Shown piece by piece: positions 18,947-30,189 of a DNA stretch of 64,000 nt. A program made the position numbers and the translations under genes. The notes under the pieces are model-generated. The model was not told the DNA's origin. It did not search any database and saw only the letters and a list, made by a program, of their open reading frames with translations. Numbering within the stretch: position 1 is the first letter of the stretch; every line of letters begins with the position of its first letter. The stretch is from Procambarus clarkii. Its lineage: Eukaryota; Arthropoda; Malacostraca; Decapoda; Cambaridae. Location: the NCBI RefSeq assembly GCF_040958095.1, contig NC_091193.1, forward strand, positions 24,821,401-24,885,400, given 5' to 3'.

Positions 18947-20470
18947 TCACTCTAACGAACCCCGCTCTAGCGAATTCCCAGAAGAGCCGAACAAATCGAA
19001 TACTAAATGTTCAGTGGAACATACAAATGTTTGATTAAGCGAGGATTGTTCGGCCAAGCGGTCACCGAGACCAAGCATCGGAGCTGGCTGTCATCAACTA
19101 TGATTTGCCAAAGTGTAAACAGATATACAGTGTTTTATTATGATTATCCATTGTTTCTAGGGAAAAATGGTTGAAGGATGATGAAACGGTGTCAGGGGAG
19201 GCAGGTGGTGTCAGTGGTGGAAAGTGTTGTCAGGGGAGGCAGGTGGGGTCAGTGGTGGAAGGTGTCTGGGGAGGCAGGTGGGGTCAGTGGTGTTGTCAGG
19301 GAAGGCAGGTGGGGTCAGCTGTGGAAAGTGGTATCAGTGGTGGAAGGTGTTGTCAGGGGAGACAGGTGGGGTCAGTGGTGGAAGGTGTTGTTAGGGGAGA
19401 CAGGTGGGGTCAGTGGTGGAAGGTGTTGTTAGGGGAGGCAGGTGGGGTCAGTGGTGGAAGGTGTTGTTAGGGGAGGCAGGTGGGGTCAGTGGTGGAAGGT
19501 GTTGCAGGGAAAGCAGGTGGTGTCAGTGGTGGGTGTTGTCAGGGGAGGCAGGTGGTGTTAGTGGTGGAAGATGTCAGGGGGATGCAGGTGGGGTCAGTGG
19601 TGGAAAGTGGAAGGGAAGGCAGGTGGTGTCAGGGGAGGCAGGTGGGGTCAGTGGTGTAAGGTGTTGCCATGGAAGGCAGGTGGTGTCAGTGATGGAAGGT
19701 GTTGCCAGGGAAGGCAGGTCGGGTTAGTGGTGGAAGGTGTCAGGGGAGGCAGGTGGGGTTAGTGGTGGAAGGTGTTGTCAGGGGAGGCAGGTGGGGTTAG
19801 TGGTGGAAGGTGTTGTCAGGGGAGGCAGGTGGTGTCAGTGGTGGAAGGTGTCAGGGGAGGCAGGTGGGGTTAGTGGTGGAAGATGTTGTCAGGGGAGGCA
19901 GGTGGGGTCAGTGGTGGAAGGTGTTGTCAGGGGAGGCAGGTGGGGTTAGTGGTGGAAGGTGTTGTCAGGGGAGGCAGGTGGGGTCAGTGGTGGAAGATGT
20001 TGTCAGGGGAGGCAGGTGGGGTCAGTGGTGGAAGGTGTTGTCAGGGGAGGCAGGTGGGGGTCAGTGGTGGAAGGTGCTGTCAGGGGAGGCAGGTGGGATC
20101 AGTGGTGGAAGGTGTTGTCAGGGGAGGCAGGTGGGGTCAGTGGTGGAAGGTGTTGTCAGGGGAGGCAGGTCGGGTCAGTGGTGGAAGGTGTTGTCAGGGG
20201 AGGCAGGTGGGGGTCAGTGGTGGAAGGTGCTGTCAGGGGAGGCAGGTGGAGTCAGTGGTGGAAGGTGTTGTCAGGGGAGGCAGGTGGGGGTCAGTGGTGG
20301 AAGGTGCTGTCAGGGGAGGCAGGTGGGGTCAGTGGTGGAAGGTGTCAGGGAAGGCAGGTGGGGTCTGTGGTGGAAGGTGTCAGGGGAGGCAGGTGGAGTC
20401 GGTGGTGAAAGGAGTTGTCAGGGAAGGCAGGTGGAGTCAGTAGTGGAAGGTGTTGTCAGGGGAGGCAGGA
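18947..20470 (+). mobile_element. Minisatellite-bearing Tigger-like element, copy V1
   Basis: A 230-base lead (CACTCTAACGAACCCCGCTC, TGTTCAGTGGAACATACAAA, GTGTAAACAGATATACAGTG) is followed by a long minisatellite (19178-20468). The same lead followed by the same minisatellite occurs at 26508 and at 30669/32366. The lead resembles a pogo/Tigger-type terminus. The right boundary coincides with a switch to DIRS gag sequence; no right terminal repeat is visible, so it is probably truncated. Confidence 0.75.
19178..20468. repeat. 38-bp minisatellite (dimer of 19-bp units), about 34 units
   Basis: The unit is GGTGTTGTCAGGGGAGGCA followed by GGTGGGGTCAGTGGTGGAA, each 19 bases. The two halves are related, so the 38-base unit is a higher-order dimer. 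Some units drop one half, especially near 19530-19720. Because 38 is not a multiple of three and the strand is G-rich with no stop words, all three frames stay open for long distances; these frames are not genes. Confidence 0.93.
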
Positions 20471-20474
20471 GAAG

Positions 20475-21102
20475 CCTTGGGAGGAGGAACAGGCTCGAAA
20501 ACCTCCGTCCCCAACCCTAACGGGGCAGCCCCCGAAACCGCCCGAGTCTCGGCCCTAACTAAACCCCGCCCTGACCCCGAAACCCACAGACGGTCAGGAG
20601 CCGGGAACAGGGAGGGAAAGGTGCGAACAGCACCTAGCCAAAATGGGGTAGCCCCAGGGCATCCGGGTGGGAAACAACCTAGCGCATTGCAGCAACCTGA
20701 ACCGAGCTTGCAACGCGGATGCCACTTGTACTCTGAACAGTAAGGACATCAGGAGAGTTCTGGAGAACAAGCAGAGAACACAACTCGCAAGACTCTGGGT
20801 CAAGGTGTCAGCGACCAAACAGGCAGCATAACGGAGGGAAAAGTGGTGACTGTCACCTGAGACGAGGGCACAGCAACCAACGAACCCGCACAACACAGGA
20901 TGGAACCCGGAAGACACATCCAATGGTCCACCGAGCCCCAACAGGGTTTTCCAGGGCCTGTAGGCTGACTGCTACGGGTAGCCCAGGCAAGGTGTTGCTA
21001 ACCGGTTAACACCCAAAACTAACACGGGGTAGATGCCAATACTGAAAACCCCTGCAACACGTACACTCACAGGGACCTAGCAGAGGGCCACCAAACACAG
21101 AG
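20475..21102 (-). pseudogene. DIRS copy B gag-like remains
   Basis: Plus-strand text such as GGAACAGGCTCGAAAACCTC matches the gag region of copies C (28868) and D (38783). It lies between the minisatellite element and the SINE at 21103. No continuous frame is left. Confidence 0.6.
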
Positions 21103-21367
21103 GGGGCCTCGTAGCCTGGTGGATAGCGCGCAGGATTCGTAATTCTGTGGCGCGGGTTCGATTCCCACACGAGGCAGAAACAAATGGGCAAAGTTTCTTT
21201 CATCCTGAATGCCCCTGTTACCTAGCAGTAAATAGGTACCTGGGAGTTAGTCAGCTGTCACGGGCTGCTTCCTGGGGGTGGAGGCCTGGTCAAGGACCGG
21301 GCCGCGGGGACACTAAAAAGCCCCGAAATCATCTCAAGATAACCTCAAGAATCATCTCAAGATAACA
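21103..21367 (+). mobile_element. tRNA-derived SINE with intact tRNA-like head
   Basis: Positions 21106-21175 fold as a tRNA: a perfect 7-bp acceptor stem (GCCTCGT / ACGAGGC), A box TAGCCTGGTGGATAGCG, anticodon loop TTCGTAA (CGT, threonine-like) and B box GGTTCGATTCC. A tRNA-unrelated body follows (CCCCTGTTACCTAGCAGTAA, GTCAGCTGTCACGGGCTGC, GAGGCCTGGTC) and a repeated tail CATCTCAAGATAACCTCAAG. The tail is shared with the SINEs at 29262 and 38208, and a variant at 41280. It is inserted in DIRS copy B. Transcription by RNA polymerase III is expected from the A and B boxes. Confidence 0.9.
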
Positions 21368-22250
21368 CTACCAGTGGAACCATAGCCACACTAGGCAGAC
21401 CTCCACTAGGCAATGAAAATAAAAGAAAAGAAAACCCCCACAAAAGTATACCTTCCCCAGGGGTAACAGGAACCGGTCATTGCATAGGTAGCAGGTCGCG
21501 CAACACCTTGATGCCCTAACCAGCACAATACCAGTCCCTACCCGAGACCAAACAAGTGCCCCAAGCCCCAGCTGGCCCCAAGGGCGAGGCAAATGCTGAG
21601 CATCAAGAACCTCTACGGGAATGGCTCCCGAACGCCCCAGGGAAGATAACCCTGTCACGCAGGGGCAATACTCACAGAGCGCTTAGGGAAGGAAGCCCCT
21701 AAGCACATGCAGCCCCGGTACTGATAAGGAACACCTGGCCACCGCACAACACAAAAACACAGCAGTGAGTGCCACGAAGGCAAACACCACCTAGTAAACT
21801 GAGGACAGAGAAGCATCTGTCCCGGTTGACATTAGCTTACGAACTGGAGTGACATGCAGCCGGTGTGTTGAGGTCTGAGGCCCCCCTCCCACTCTCAGGG
21901 AGAGGGAGGGCTGCGTGGACGAGTGGCGTGGCAGTAGTGTGTTACGTTTGCTTGTTTGCTTGTTTCCTTGGGATTGTAGGGAGTTATACCTCTCTGTTCG
22001 ATTTTTGTTGTTAGTTTTTTACCATGTGGAGTTTGTTTTGTTATGCCTACCTAACCCCAGTCAATGGCAGATAAGGAAAACCCCCAACCACAAGGGGGTT
22101 TTCCAGGCCCATTGCTCCCTGCCATCTCTCTGAAGGGGCCCGGTTCTGGCTCATGGTCCCTGGTAGGTCTGAACTCTATAGTTAATGTCCCGGTCTAATA
22201 TAATATACCCGATAAGCTCCAGGGAGCCATAGGGGCTCCCCACAGAATTT
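21368..22250 (-). mobile_element. DIRS copy B, gag start and left terminal repeat
   Basis: The segment continues the DIRS copy beyond the SINE. The terminal repeat portion (about 21840-22250) contains CCTACCTAACCCCAGTCAATGG, split here as the CACCCAG-type block, GGCCCATTGCTCC, GGTTCTGGCTCATGGTCCC and ends GGGCTCCCCACAGAA. It is inverted with respect to the right end of copy A. Confidence 0.7.
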
Positions 22251-22254
22251 TTTT

Positions 22255-23065
22255 TTTTTAACATTGTTGAAAGTAACTGATAATAACATTAGGCAATGCA
22301 TTTATATGATATATAATAAAATTGAGCATAATAACATACTTACTCATTATTATGTGTTATTATGTATTACTCACCAATGCTACAAAGGCACCAGCTGCAT
22401 ATCCACTTTGTAGACACTTTTTACTACTATTCTTCTTCTTTGTGTGTAGGACAGATACTTACATCTCTTTATTGTTGCATTATCCATCAATTCCAGTTAA
22501 TAGGAGCTGTTCTCCCTATCAACAATTTTTTTTTTTTAATATTCATCTAAAATCAATTTATAAAAATATTTTGATGAAAGTTTCACGACACTGCAGCCAA
22601 TAAGTTGGAGATTTGTTTAAAATTTGTAAGTAACTTTTACATAATTCAACTATTTTTTGCTTCCCTGCCTCTTAGGCTGAGCAGTTTAAGGGTTAAGACC
22701 AGGTATACACCACAGCAAAAATAAACTTCAATTCAAATGTGACATACCTCATCAATTTTATATAAATCCTCCAAAATAATTATATGTATAATACATTAAA
22801 AGTTACAGGGGTGAAAATGAGCTGGTATGAAGACATAATAGTGGAGGCAAAACAACAATGATATTTACAAGAGAGATGTAGAGATGGTAAATGGTATATA
22901 TGAAGGAAAAGTAGAAAAGATGGAAAGAAAGATTGAACTGATGGAGAGAATACAGGAAATTGTAGGTGACAATGATGCAAAATGGGTGATGTGGATGAGT
23001 AAGATTGCTACAGGCATCTTGCTGGATATTTCTAAAACGTTCACGAGACATGCTGTTAAGCTTAC
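22255..23065. other. Intron DNA, nothing recognised
   Basis: AT-rich sequence just downstream of TMEM11 exon B (on the minus strand). Poly-T runs at 22249-22260 and 22526-22538. No gene or known repeat seen. Confidence 0.4.
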
Positions 23066-23178
23066 CTGATATTTGCAACAGGGATCAAACTGCCATGATG
23101 CGGTATAAACTCCAGTGCAGAATAACGATAAAGTGCCAAGTGGGACACAAACATAAGCTGTGTCTCGCCATATCAGAC
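23066..23178 (-). CDS. TMEM11: TMEM11 middle coding exon (B)
   Basis: A 113-base exon. The minus-strand acceptor is CATTCTTCAG and the donor is CAG|GTAAG. It starts with two bases completing the Gly codon from exon A and ends in phase 0. The peptide reads LIWRDTAYVCVPLGTLSLFC then TGVYTASWQFDPCCKYQ. SWQFDPCCKYQ is identical to human TMEM11, and the preceding VPLGTLSLFCTGVYTAS is the second predicted membrane helix. Confidence 0.95.
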
Positions 23179-23986
23179 CTGAAGAATGCAACCGTTCAAT
23201 CTTTTGCAAAAAGAAACAATTGCTGGACAAGATGATAATAAAAGGCAGATATTTTACTCTAGTACATGACAAGTTTGCTACTTAAGAAAAATAAATGGAT
23301 AGAAAAATTAATGATAATACAGCAGTAGAAACTAAGAATAGTGAAGACACAAAGTAATATTTTGAGAAATACAATAACTTAGGTGAAGCCAGTCCTGAAT
23401 GTGAGTGATTTTGGGTAACAAATTCAAGCTTCAGTAATTTTGTCTTTAATACAAAAATTGTGGGTGCGCAGGGTTAGGTTCGCCTGTTTACAAGTTGCTG
23501 CACAATATTAACACAAACAAGATGTGTGGTGAGAGACCTAAATACCATGATTTGAACTGCCCTTTATTTTACATTTTTGCATTCATTCTTGCATCCTCTA
23601 AGTACTAGTATTCTGCAATTCACTGTGTACTGTATTTGTGGCAGGAGGAGAATTAACACTTTCATTCCTTAGGGATGGAGATGACATCCATAAATAACTC
23701 TGTGAATGTTCCTTAGGGACGTAGGTGACGTCCAAATTTAAAATATTTGTTAAAAATCCATTATTTATCCGATCATTATGGGACGCATTTTAAACTTTGC
23801 GCCAACGTCTTCCCATTTTCTGTTGTGGCCCATGTGGCATCAAGGCACCGCTTGCCGCAGTAGGCCCATTGTTACTGACTCGTGACTGCTGTGGCCTCCC
23901 CTCGTCTCGAACACATGTGCCCGTTCTGGCTATTTCTCCTCAGCTATATTTGTTATTGCCTTTATACACTATACATTTACTGCAAG

Positions 23987-26147
23987 ATGGATAGTGATCA
24001 AGAACAGTGCCATCCCAGGACAAAAGCGGTGAAAGAAACACATCTGAGGGATAAGTTAAGTAGTGTGTGGCAAAAGTACAGCAAGGTCAAACTCACACCA
24101 ACAAAATTCCAGGCTATATGTGACGAATTATCTGATCTTGATCTTGAAAGTGCCAAAAGTGACTGTGTTGTAGATAGTGAGTTTGTTGAAACTGAAACAG
24201 CAGGTGAGGATGAAATTGAAAGTGAGGGGAGTGATGATTTTGATGGTGATACTCCCACAGCCACAGGTACAGGGCATGCTCATACCCCACGCACCAGTTA
24301 TGGTGAAGCCTGGTCTACTGACAACACTCCATCATTTGTAGACAGTTTAACTGGAACACCAGGCTTGACTGTACCAGTACCAACCACTGTTCTTGGATTT
24401 TTACAATTTATTACATGAGATTTGCTGAAATATATGGTATATGAAACAAACTTGTATGCATCACAAAGCAACGCCAATGTTTCTCAAGCATCCAACTCAA
24501 GCAATACGTGGGGATGAAGTGAGTGTAAAAGAGCTTGCTAGATATTTTAGACTGACAATGTTGATGGCCATTATGAAGTTGCCAGTGATGAGAATGTACT
24601 AGCAAACAGGTAAATTTTGGTATGTACCTTCTTTCAATACTTATATGACTGCGAAACGATATGAACTGATTTTGAAGTATTTTCATACTTATGACAATAA
24701 AGTCATTCCAAAAGACAATCAAGACCGACTAATAAAAGTTAGAACATTCATGGAATATCTCTCACATAAATCCAAAACATTATACAATCCTCAGAAAAAT
24801 CTGTGTTTGGATGAAGGCACAATGTAAAAATCTGTGTTTGGATGAAGGCACACTGTAAAAATCTGTGTTTGGATGAAGGCACACTGTAAAAATCTGTGTT
24901 TGGATGAAGGCACACTGTAAAAATCTGTGTTTGGATGAAGGCACACTGTAAAAATCTGTGTTTGGATGAAGGCACAATGTCATGGAGGGACCATCTAGCT
25001 TTCAAGGTTGATAATCCAAATAAACTTGATAAGTATGGAGTGAAGCTGTACATATTAGCTGAATCCCATATTGGTTACATCTATGATTTTGAAGTGTATG
25101 CAGGAATTGGGAAGACAATGATTCAAATGGTTATGGGCTTGATTGAACCACTGACGAACAAAGGTTACCATTTATATATGGATAACTACTGTAACTGTTC
25201 AACTGAGTGAAAAGCTGCTTGAACAAAATGTATACACCTGTGGTACTCTCAGATTGCAGCACGGTGCACCAAAAGATCTTCAGCTACAAGCAAAGGGTAA
25301 ACTGCCAGTAGATAAAACTGTATTCCGAAAGAAGGATAATACTTTTATAATTCTGTGGAAAGATAAGCGCGGTTTTACGCATCACAACTTGCCACAATGC
25401 AGATACCTGTACACAACAAGTGGAACGAAGGAAACGAGTGCACAAACCTGATGGAACATGTTCATTGCAACAGGTCATTGTGAACACACCAAACACAATC
25501 TGTGACTACAATAACCACATGAAAGGTGTTGATCACTTCGACCAAATGGTAAAATATTATCATTTCACGCGGAAAAGTCACACGTGTACAAAGAAAATCA
25601 CGTTCTACTTTATGCAAATGGCTATCCATAATGCTTTTGTGTTATACAAGTACTACACAATGGATACAAAGAAACTCACATTGCTCAATTTCCATAAGTG
25701 ATCATTTCGTCACTACTGAATTCTAAGTCTAAGAATTGGCCTCTCCAAAATGACAACATCATACATGCTCATGATGTATATGAGAGCAGATCTACTGGCG
25801 ACAATGTTGCAACACCCGGATCATCACGTGTGAGGCGGCCACTATTCCCATCTTCACCTCGAGATGAAAATTCATCATCTGACTCAGAAGACGAGAGTCA
25901 GATTACTCTTTCTGGTGCTGCTGCTAGGAGAAACCCTCATATTGTGGATAAACCATAACGTCTGAACAGGAACTTGAACCATTCCCTAATTCGCATCAAG
26001 AAAGGTCTGAAGTGTCGTGTTTGCTACAAGTCTGGTAAAAGGAAGGATACTAAGTATAAGTGTAATTCATGTGGTGTGTCACTGTGTGCTGCACCATGCT
26101 ACAGTGCATACCATCACAAGAGGACATACTGGGTGGCTAAGCAGTAA
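23987..26147 (+). pseudogene. piggyBac (PGBD4-like) transposase, decayed
   Basis: The frame opens with MDSDQEQCHPRTKAVKE, an acidic N-terminal region, then FLQFIT followed by a stop. Further frames give YMVYETNLYASQS, RYELILKYFHTYDNK, KNLCLDEGT (first catalytic Asp), DKYGVKLYILAESHIGYIYD, YHLYMDNYC (second catalytic Asp), DYNNHMKGVDHFDQM (third catalytic region) and a C-terminal cysteine-rich domain with CRVCYKSGKRK, KCNSCGVSLC and CYSAYHHK. The order is that of piggyBac DDE_Tnp_1_7 plus CRD. At least five stops or frameshifts, and a tandem expansion at the first catalytic Asp, make it inactive. Confidence 0.9.
24796..24980 (+). repeat. 31-bp tandem repeat within the piggyBac catalytic segment, six copies
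   Basis: The phrase CTGTGTTTGGATGAAGGCAC begins at 24801, 24832, 24863, 24894, 24925 and 24956, exactly 31 bases apart. Each copy encodes the LCLDEGT catalytic-Asp peptide in one frame. The outer copies have GCACAATGT while the inner ones have GCACACTGT. Five extra units (155 bases) shift the frame by two, so the expansion is disabling. Confidence 0.95.
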
Positions 26148-26507
26148 TGCTTATCCCCCTCCACTCCATCTATAAAACATGGCTTGAGAAACTTCAGGAA
26201 ACCTTTTTTGGAGCAGGTGGAGTGGTTCAACCTAATGCTCAACTCATGCTCTACAAACATCATTGGGTGGTAAGTACACACTTTTTTTATTTATACATAT
26301 GATATTGTGGTAAAAACACTTATGTGAAGGAAGCAACACAAAGAAGAATGATATTGTGTCATAAATAATGTATTGGTAATGTTGTTCTTTCACTTGACCT
26401 TATATACATATATCCCTTTAGAGCATTCTATTGCGAACAATTTGATACCAAAATGAACGACCTAAGACAAAAATTTATACAATCAAAATATTATTATAGA
26501 GCTTCCT

Positions 26508-26968
26508 CACCACTCCCGGAATTCGAACCCCACTCTAGTGAATTCCCGGAAGAGCCGAATAAATTGAATTCGGTACTAAATGTTCAGTGGAACATATAAT
26601 TGTTCGATTAAGCAAGGATTGTTCGTCCAAGTGGTCACCAAGACCGAGCGTTGGAGCTGGCTGTCATCAACTATGATTCACCAAAGTGTAAACAGTTATA
26701 CAGTGTTTTGTTATGCTTACCCATTGTTCCTAGGAAGAAATGGTTGAAGGCTGATAAAATGGTGTCAGGAGAGGCAGGTGGGGTCAGTGGTGTCAGGTGT
26801 TGTCAGGGGAGGCAGGTGGGGTCAGTGGTGGAAGATGTCAGGGGAGGCAGGTGGGGTCAGTGGTGGAAGATGTCAGGGGAGGCAGGTGGGGTCAGGGGAG
26901 GCAGGTGGGGTCAGTGGTGGAAGATGTCAGGGGAGGCAGGTGGGGTCAGTGGTGGAAGGTGTTGTCAG
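26508..26968 (+). mobile_element. Minisatellite-bearing Tigger-like element, copy V2
   Basis: The lead (CACTCTAGTGAATTCCCGGA, TGTTCAGTGGAACATATAAT, GTGTAAACAGTTATACAGTG) matches V1, and the minisatellite (26760-26968) has about seven short units, some missing one 19-base half. The left neighbour is piggyBac P1 3' sequence and the right neighbour is DIRS copy C reverse transcriptase, so both sides are breakpoints. Confidence 0.78.
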
Positions 26969-27097
26969 CGCATGCAGGACCGCAGCCAAAAAAAAAAAAA
27001 AAAGAGACTCCAGAGGGAGAGACAAAGAAGCAGTCCGAGAGTCCCACACAAGACCCAGTCAGGTCCAAACCTGCGAGGGTACCAGATAGGACTTCTG

Positions 27098-27878
27098 TCA
27101 GTTCACCAGGAACCTGAACCCGGCTAGCTGGGAAAGCACCAAACCCCTGACAAGCAGACACGCGGACCGACTGGGAGCCCAGACCAGCCAGTCATTGAGG
27201 TAAGCCAACACCCGAACACGTAACAGATGCAGACGGACCACCGACGACCCTGCAGGTGGGTCATAAGTGTGTTCACACACTTACGACCTGGGTAAGGCGT
27301 GTTAACATGCGAGGTGACAGATTAAACCCGAAAGGGAGACAACGAAAGTGATACCTCTGATGCCCCACAACAAACCCGAGCCAGTCCCTGAACCTCGGAT
27401 GAATTGGGACATGCCAACATGCGTCCTTGAGGTTCAGGGACAACATCCAAGCGCCTGGCTCCAACAGAAGCCAGACCTGGGACAGAGTGGTCATCCAAAA
27501 GGAGGGGCAAGAAACCCAGGGTTCAGATGGGACAAGTCCAGAATGAACCGCAGGTCCACACAGTCCAGTTTCAGAACTGGAAAGAGGTGAGAAACCCACC
27601 TGAGGGACGTCGTCATTTCGACCACGCCCAAGCACACCTACTCCAAGACGACCTGACAGAGCGCAGGAGAGCTGGCCTGACCTGCGAGCCCCGAACCTCC
27701 TGAAGGAGGAGGAGCCACCGCAGGTTGCAAAAAACGACATGAAAAGCCCATGAATCACACCGTCAACGAGGCGATCAGCGAAAGGGCCAACGAGTGGAGC
27801 CCTGGCACGCCCCATCTGGGACGAACCCACCTGGGACCCCCTGGAGGACCAAGGGCAGCTGGAGGAAGTTGCTTGCAT
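27098..27878 (-). pseudogene. DIRS copy C reverse transcriptase
   Basis: Minus-strand blocks: SEPWVSCPSFWMTTLSQVW, EPGAWMLSLNLKDACWHVPI, HPRFRDWLGFVVGHQRYHFR, CLPFGFNLSPRMLTRLTQVV, then in another frame VLAYLNDWLVWAPSRSACLL and SQLAGFRFLVN. SLNLKDACWHVPI is RT motif A and LAYLNDWLVWA is motif C with the usual YLDD changed to YLND, which would remove a catalytic Asp. This RT type (DLKDAYWH and PFGL) is typical of DIRS elements. Frameshift near 27280 also disables it. Confidence 0.85.
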
Positions 27879-29260
27879 ATACAGTACTGCTCAAATGCAG
27901 AGGCTGCAAACAACAAAGGACAAAAGAGCGAAGACAATCTAAGAGCCAGGGGCCCAAGCAGATTCCAAGGAGGAAGCGAGCACCACCTGTCGACATGCAA
28001 GACGTGCAGCGAAAAACAGCGACAGCGCATCCCCGCAGGATCGGTGCAAAAAGCTTCAAAAGTGCAGATGACGCACAAGTAACCAAGACCAAGGCGCCGA
28101 CCCCGGAACAGCCCTAAGCGCCTTATACATCCTCCAGAAACCAATCCGAAGACAGCTCAAGAAGGGAAAAGAAATGCAGGACCGAAGCCAACGAGCCCTG
28201 CATGCACAAGTTCTCAGCCACAAGTGCAGCTGACAGCGAAGGAACCTACACGTGAAGCTGAACAGTGCCAACATCCCGCAGAAGGGCCGAAGCGAAAAGG
28301 CACCCCATTACGGTATTCAAAGTTGTCCCCCAGGTCAACCTGTTCCACAGCCAACGCCTCACATCTCTCAAGCATGCGGGTACGTAAGGTGTCCCAAGCA
28401 GGGGGCAGTACGCAAGCCAGGACGACTCCAGAACCTCATAACAAACCCAGTATGCAAACGAAGTTCCAAACCTGAAAAAAAAAGACGGATCCATTATAGA
28501 GGCATACTACAGGTTGTGCAGAATGTAAGCCACAACAGCTGCCCGCACCACAATAGGCAAGACGCGGAAACAAAACACCTCCGGAAAGACGGAACCGAAC
28601 TCTAATCCAGCTTGTACGTAGAGGGGGGAAAGGAAAACCCAACTCCATGTAACAGTAAGCCCCGCTCGGAGGGTCGGAAAACCCAGGCAGAGTCCAATGG
28701 GGCCCAAGGCCCCCAAGCCAGCTCCTCCCCAACCCCAGGAGCCTCCAAATCAGGCCCCAGGGGCGAGTCTTCCTTCAAAGCCCCGGCCTCCCAAGAAAAA
28801 GCCGGGGCGGCCGAAATAGCAGGAAGAGAATGGGTCCACTGGTCAGGCCCCGGAGCTATGGTTGGAGGAACAGACTCGAATCTCTCTGTCGTCACCCCAG
28901 AAGGGGAAACCCCCAAAACCGTCCGAGTCTCAAAAACCTCTAAACCCTGCCCCAACCCCGAAGCCCTCAGACGCTTAGGAGCCAGAAGCATGGGTGGGGG
29001 GAACCAAATGAACCACAGCAGGGGAAGAATGAGGGGGTGTGGACAGAACCAAGGCTGAAGCGACCAACACCCCTAAGTTCAAGTCTTTATAAGCAAAACG
29101 GGGCAGCCTCGGGAAGCAACCAACCGAGCACGTTGCAACAACTTAAACCTATCCTGCAATGTGTGAGCCGCTCTGCACCCGAATAATGTCATCATCGGAT
29201 TGGGTGAATTGAGTCACAAACAAGCAACAAAGCTCGCAAGACTCAGGGTCGAATGTGTCA
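27755..29260 (-). pseudogene. DIRS copy C gag-like region
   Basis: The minus-strand pieces APAFSWEAGALKEDSPLGPD, LHVLHVDRW and GVGFSFPPSTYKLD are shared with copies A and D. No continuous frame. Role by family: structural RNA-binding protein of the particle. Confidence 0.6.
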
Positions 29261-29261
29261 C

Positions 29262-29440
29262 TTCTTGAGGTTATCTTGAGATGATTTCGGGGCTTTTTAG
29301 TGTCCCCGCGGCCCGGTCCTCGACCAGGCCTCCACCCCCAGGAAGCAGCGCGTGACAGCTGACTAACAACGAGGTACCTATTTTACTGCTAGGTAACAGG
29401 GGCATAGGGTGAAAGAAACTGTGCCCATTGTTTCTCGCCA
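29262..29440 (-). mobile_element. tRNA-SINE, 5'-truncated, in DIRS copy C
   Basis: The tail TTGAGGTTATCTTGAGATGA on the plus strand is the inverse of the tail of the SINE at 21103, and the body (CCCGGTCCTCGACCAGGCC, GACAGCTGACTAAC, TACCTATTTTACTGCTAGG) follows. The tRNA-like head is missing. The 5' junction is a short hairpin: TTTCTCGC then CA then GCGAGAAA, so the break point was copied in inverted form. DIRS sequence resumes at ACTGACCCA. Confidence 0.85.
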
Positions 29441-30189
29441 GCGAGAAACTGACCCAACAGGCAGCACGACGGAGGCAAAAACAATGAGCGTTGCCCTGAG
29501 ACAAGGCGACAGAGCAACCCTCAAACTCACACACGGCGAGAGGGGACTCAGGAGTCGCATCCATCGGACCTGAGTGCCCCCATGGGGTTTCCCAGGGCCC
29601 CCAGATTGGGTCTGCTTAGGGTAATCCCAGGCTGGGTACTGTTAACCGGCACCCAAGCTACCAATCAACACTGCTAAAGCTGAAACTCCAAGATGTGTCC
29701 ACTCACGAGCACAAAGCAAGGGGTACCACCAAACAAAAGCAAATCCTAGAATAACAGGGGGTAGGAACATCAAGGCAGACCCCCCCCCCCCCATCAGGCA
29801 AAAACAAAAAGAAAAATCTCTTAAGGACAGCGTACCCAGAGGGAACAGAATCGGCTGCTGTTATAGGTGAAAACTAGCTGCACAGTATCCCGCACCCCGA
29901 CCAGTGCAAAAACTACCACTTACCCCAACTCAAGGCAAACAAGGGAGGAAACCCCAAAAAGCACTCGTGGTGGTCAATCACCAAGCAGCAAAAGACCAAC
30001 AAAAGTAGACCCCAAGGTGACTTGTGGAAGAGAACCCCAAGCCCCAAGGGTGGTACTTACAGGGCACTCAGGGAAGGTGACGCTAAGCACATGCAGCCCG
30101 AGTACCACAGAATATTACTCCCAGCTCGCACACCACAGTAAGAGTAGTACTGAAACAGGGAACAGCACAATACAAGAGTCTGGAGCTGG

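Larger units (their letters stand above)
17745..22250 (-). mobile_element. DIRS copy B, interrupted by minisatellite element and a SINE
   Basis: Reading on the minus strand: left terminal repeat (about 22250-21840), gag-like remains (21700-20475), then the minisatellite-bearing element (18947-20470), then recombinase (18946-18000), internal complementary region (17883-17980) and the inner edge of the right terminal repeat (to about 17745). The reverse transcriptase/RNase H region expected between gag and recombinase is absent, so the insertion coincides with a large deletion. The outer right end is also lost. Confidence 0.82.
23657..26507 (+). mobile_element. piggyBac element P1, 3' end truncated
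   Basis: It starts immediately after TTAA (23653-23656) with CACTTTCATTCCTTAGGG, and a subterminal pair of GATGACATCC / GGTGACGTCC words follows. A decayed transposase occupies 23987-26147. The 3' part contains one TATATACATATATCC / ATTCTATTGCGAACAA unit (26395-26470), as in the tandem-unit MITEs of this window, and then runs into the V2 element at about 26508. The same 5' end occurs at 63112. Confidence 0.85.

Noticed and set aside
19171..20520. Long overlapping reading frames (up to 236 codons) rich in Gly, Gln, Val and Trp
   Set aside because: They are produced by the 38-base G-rich minisatellite, open in all three frames because the period is not a multiple of three. No start context or family.
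21106..21175. A genuine tRNA-Thr gene
   Set aside because: The cloverleaf is followed directly by SINE body and tail shared with 29262 and 38208, so it is the head of a SINE.
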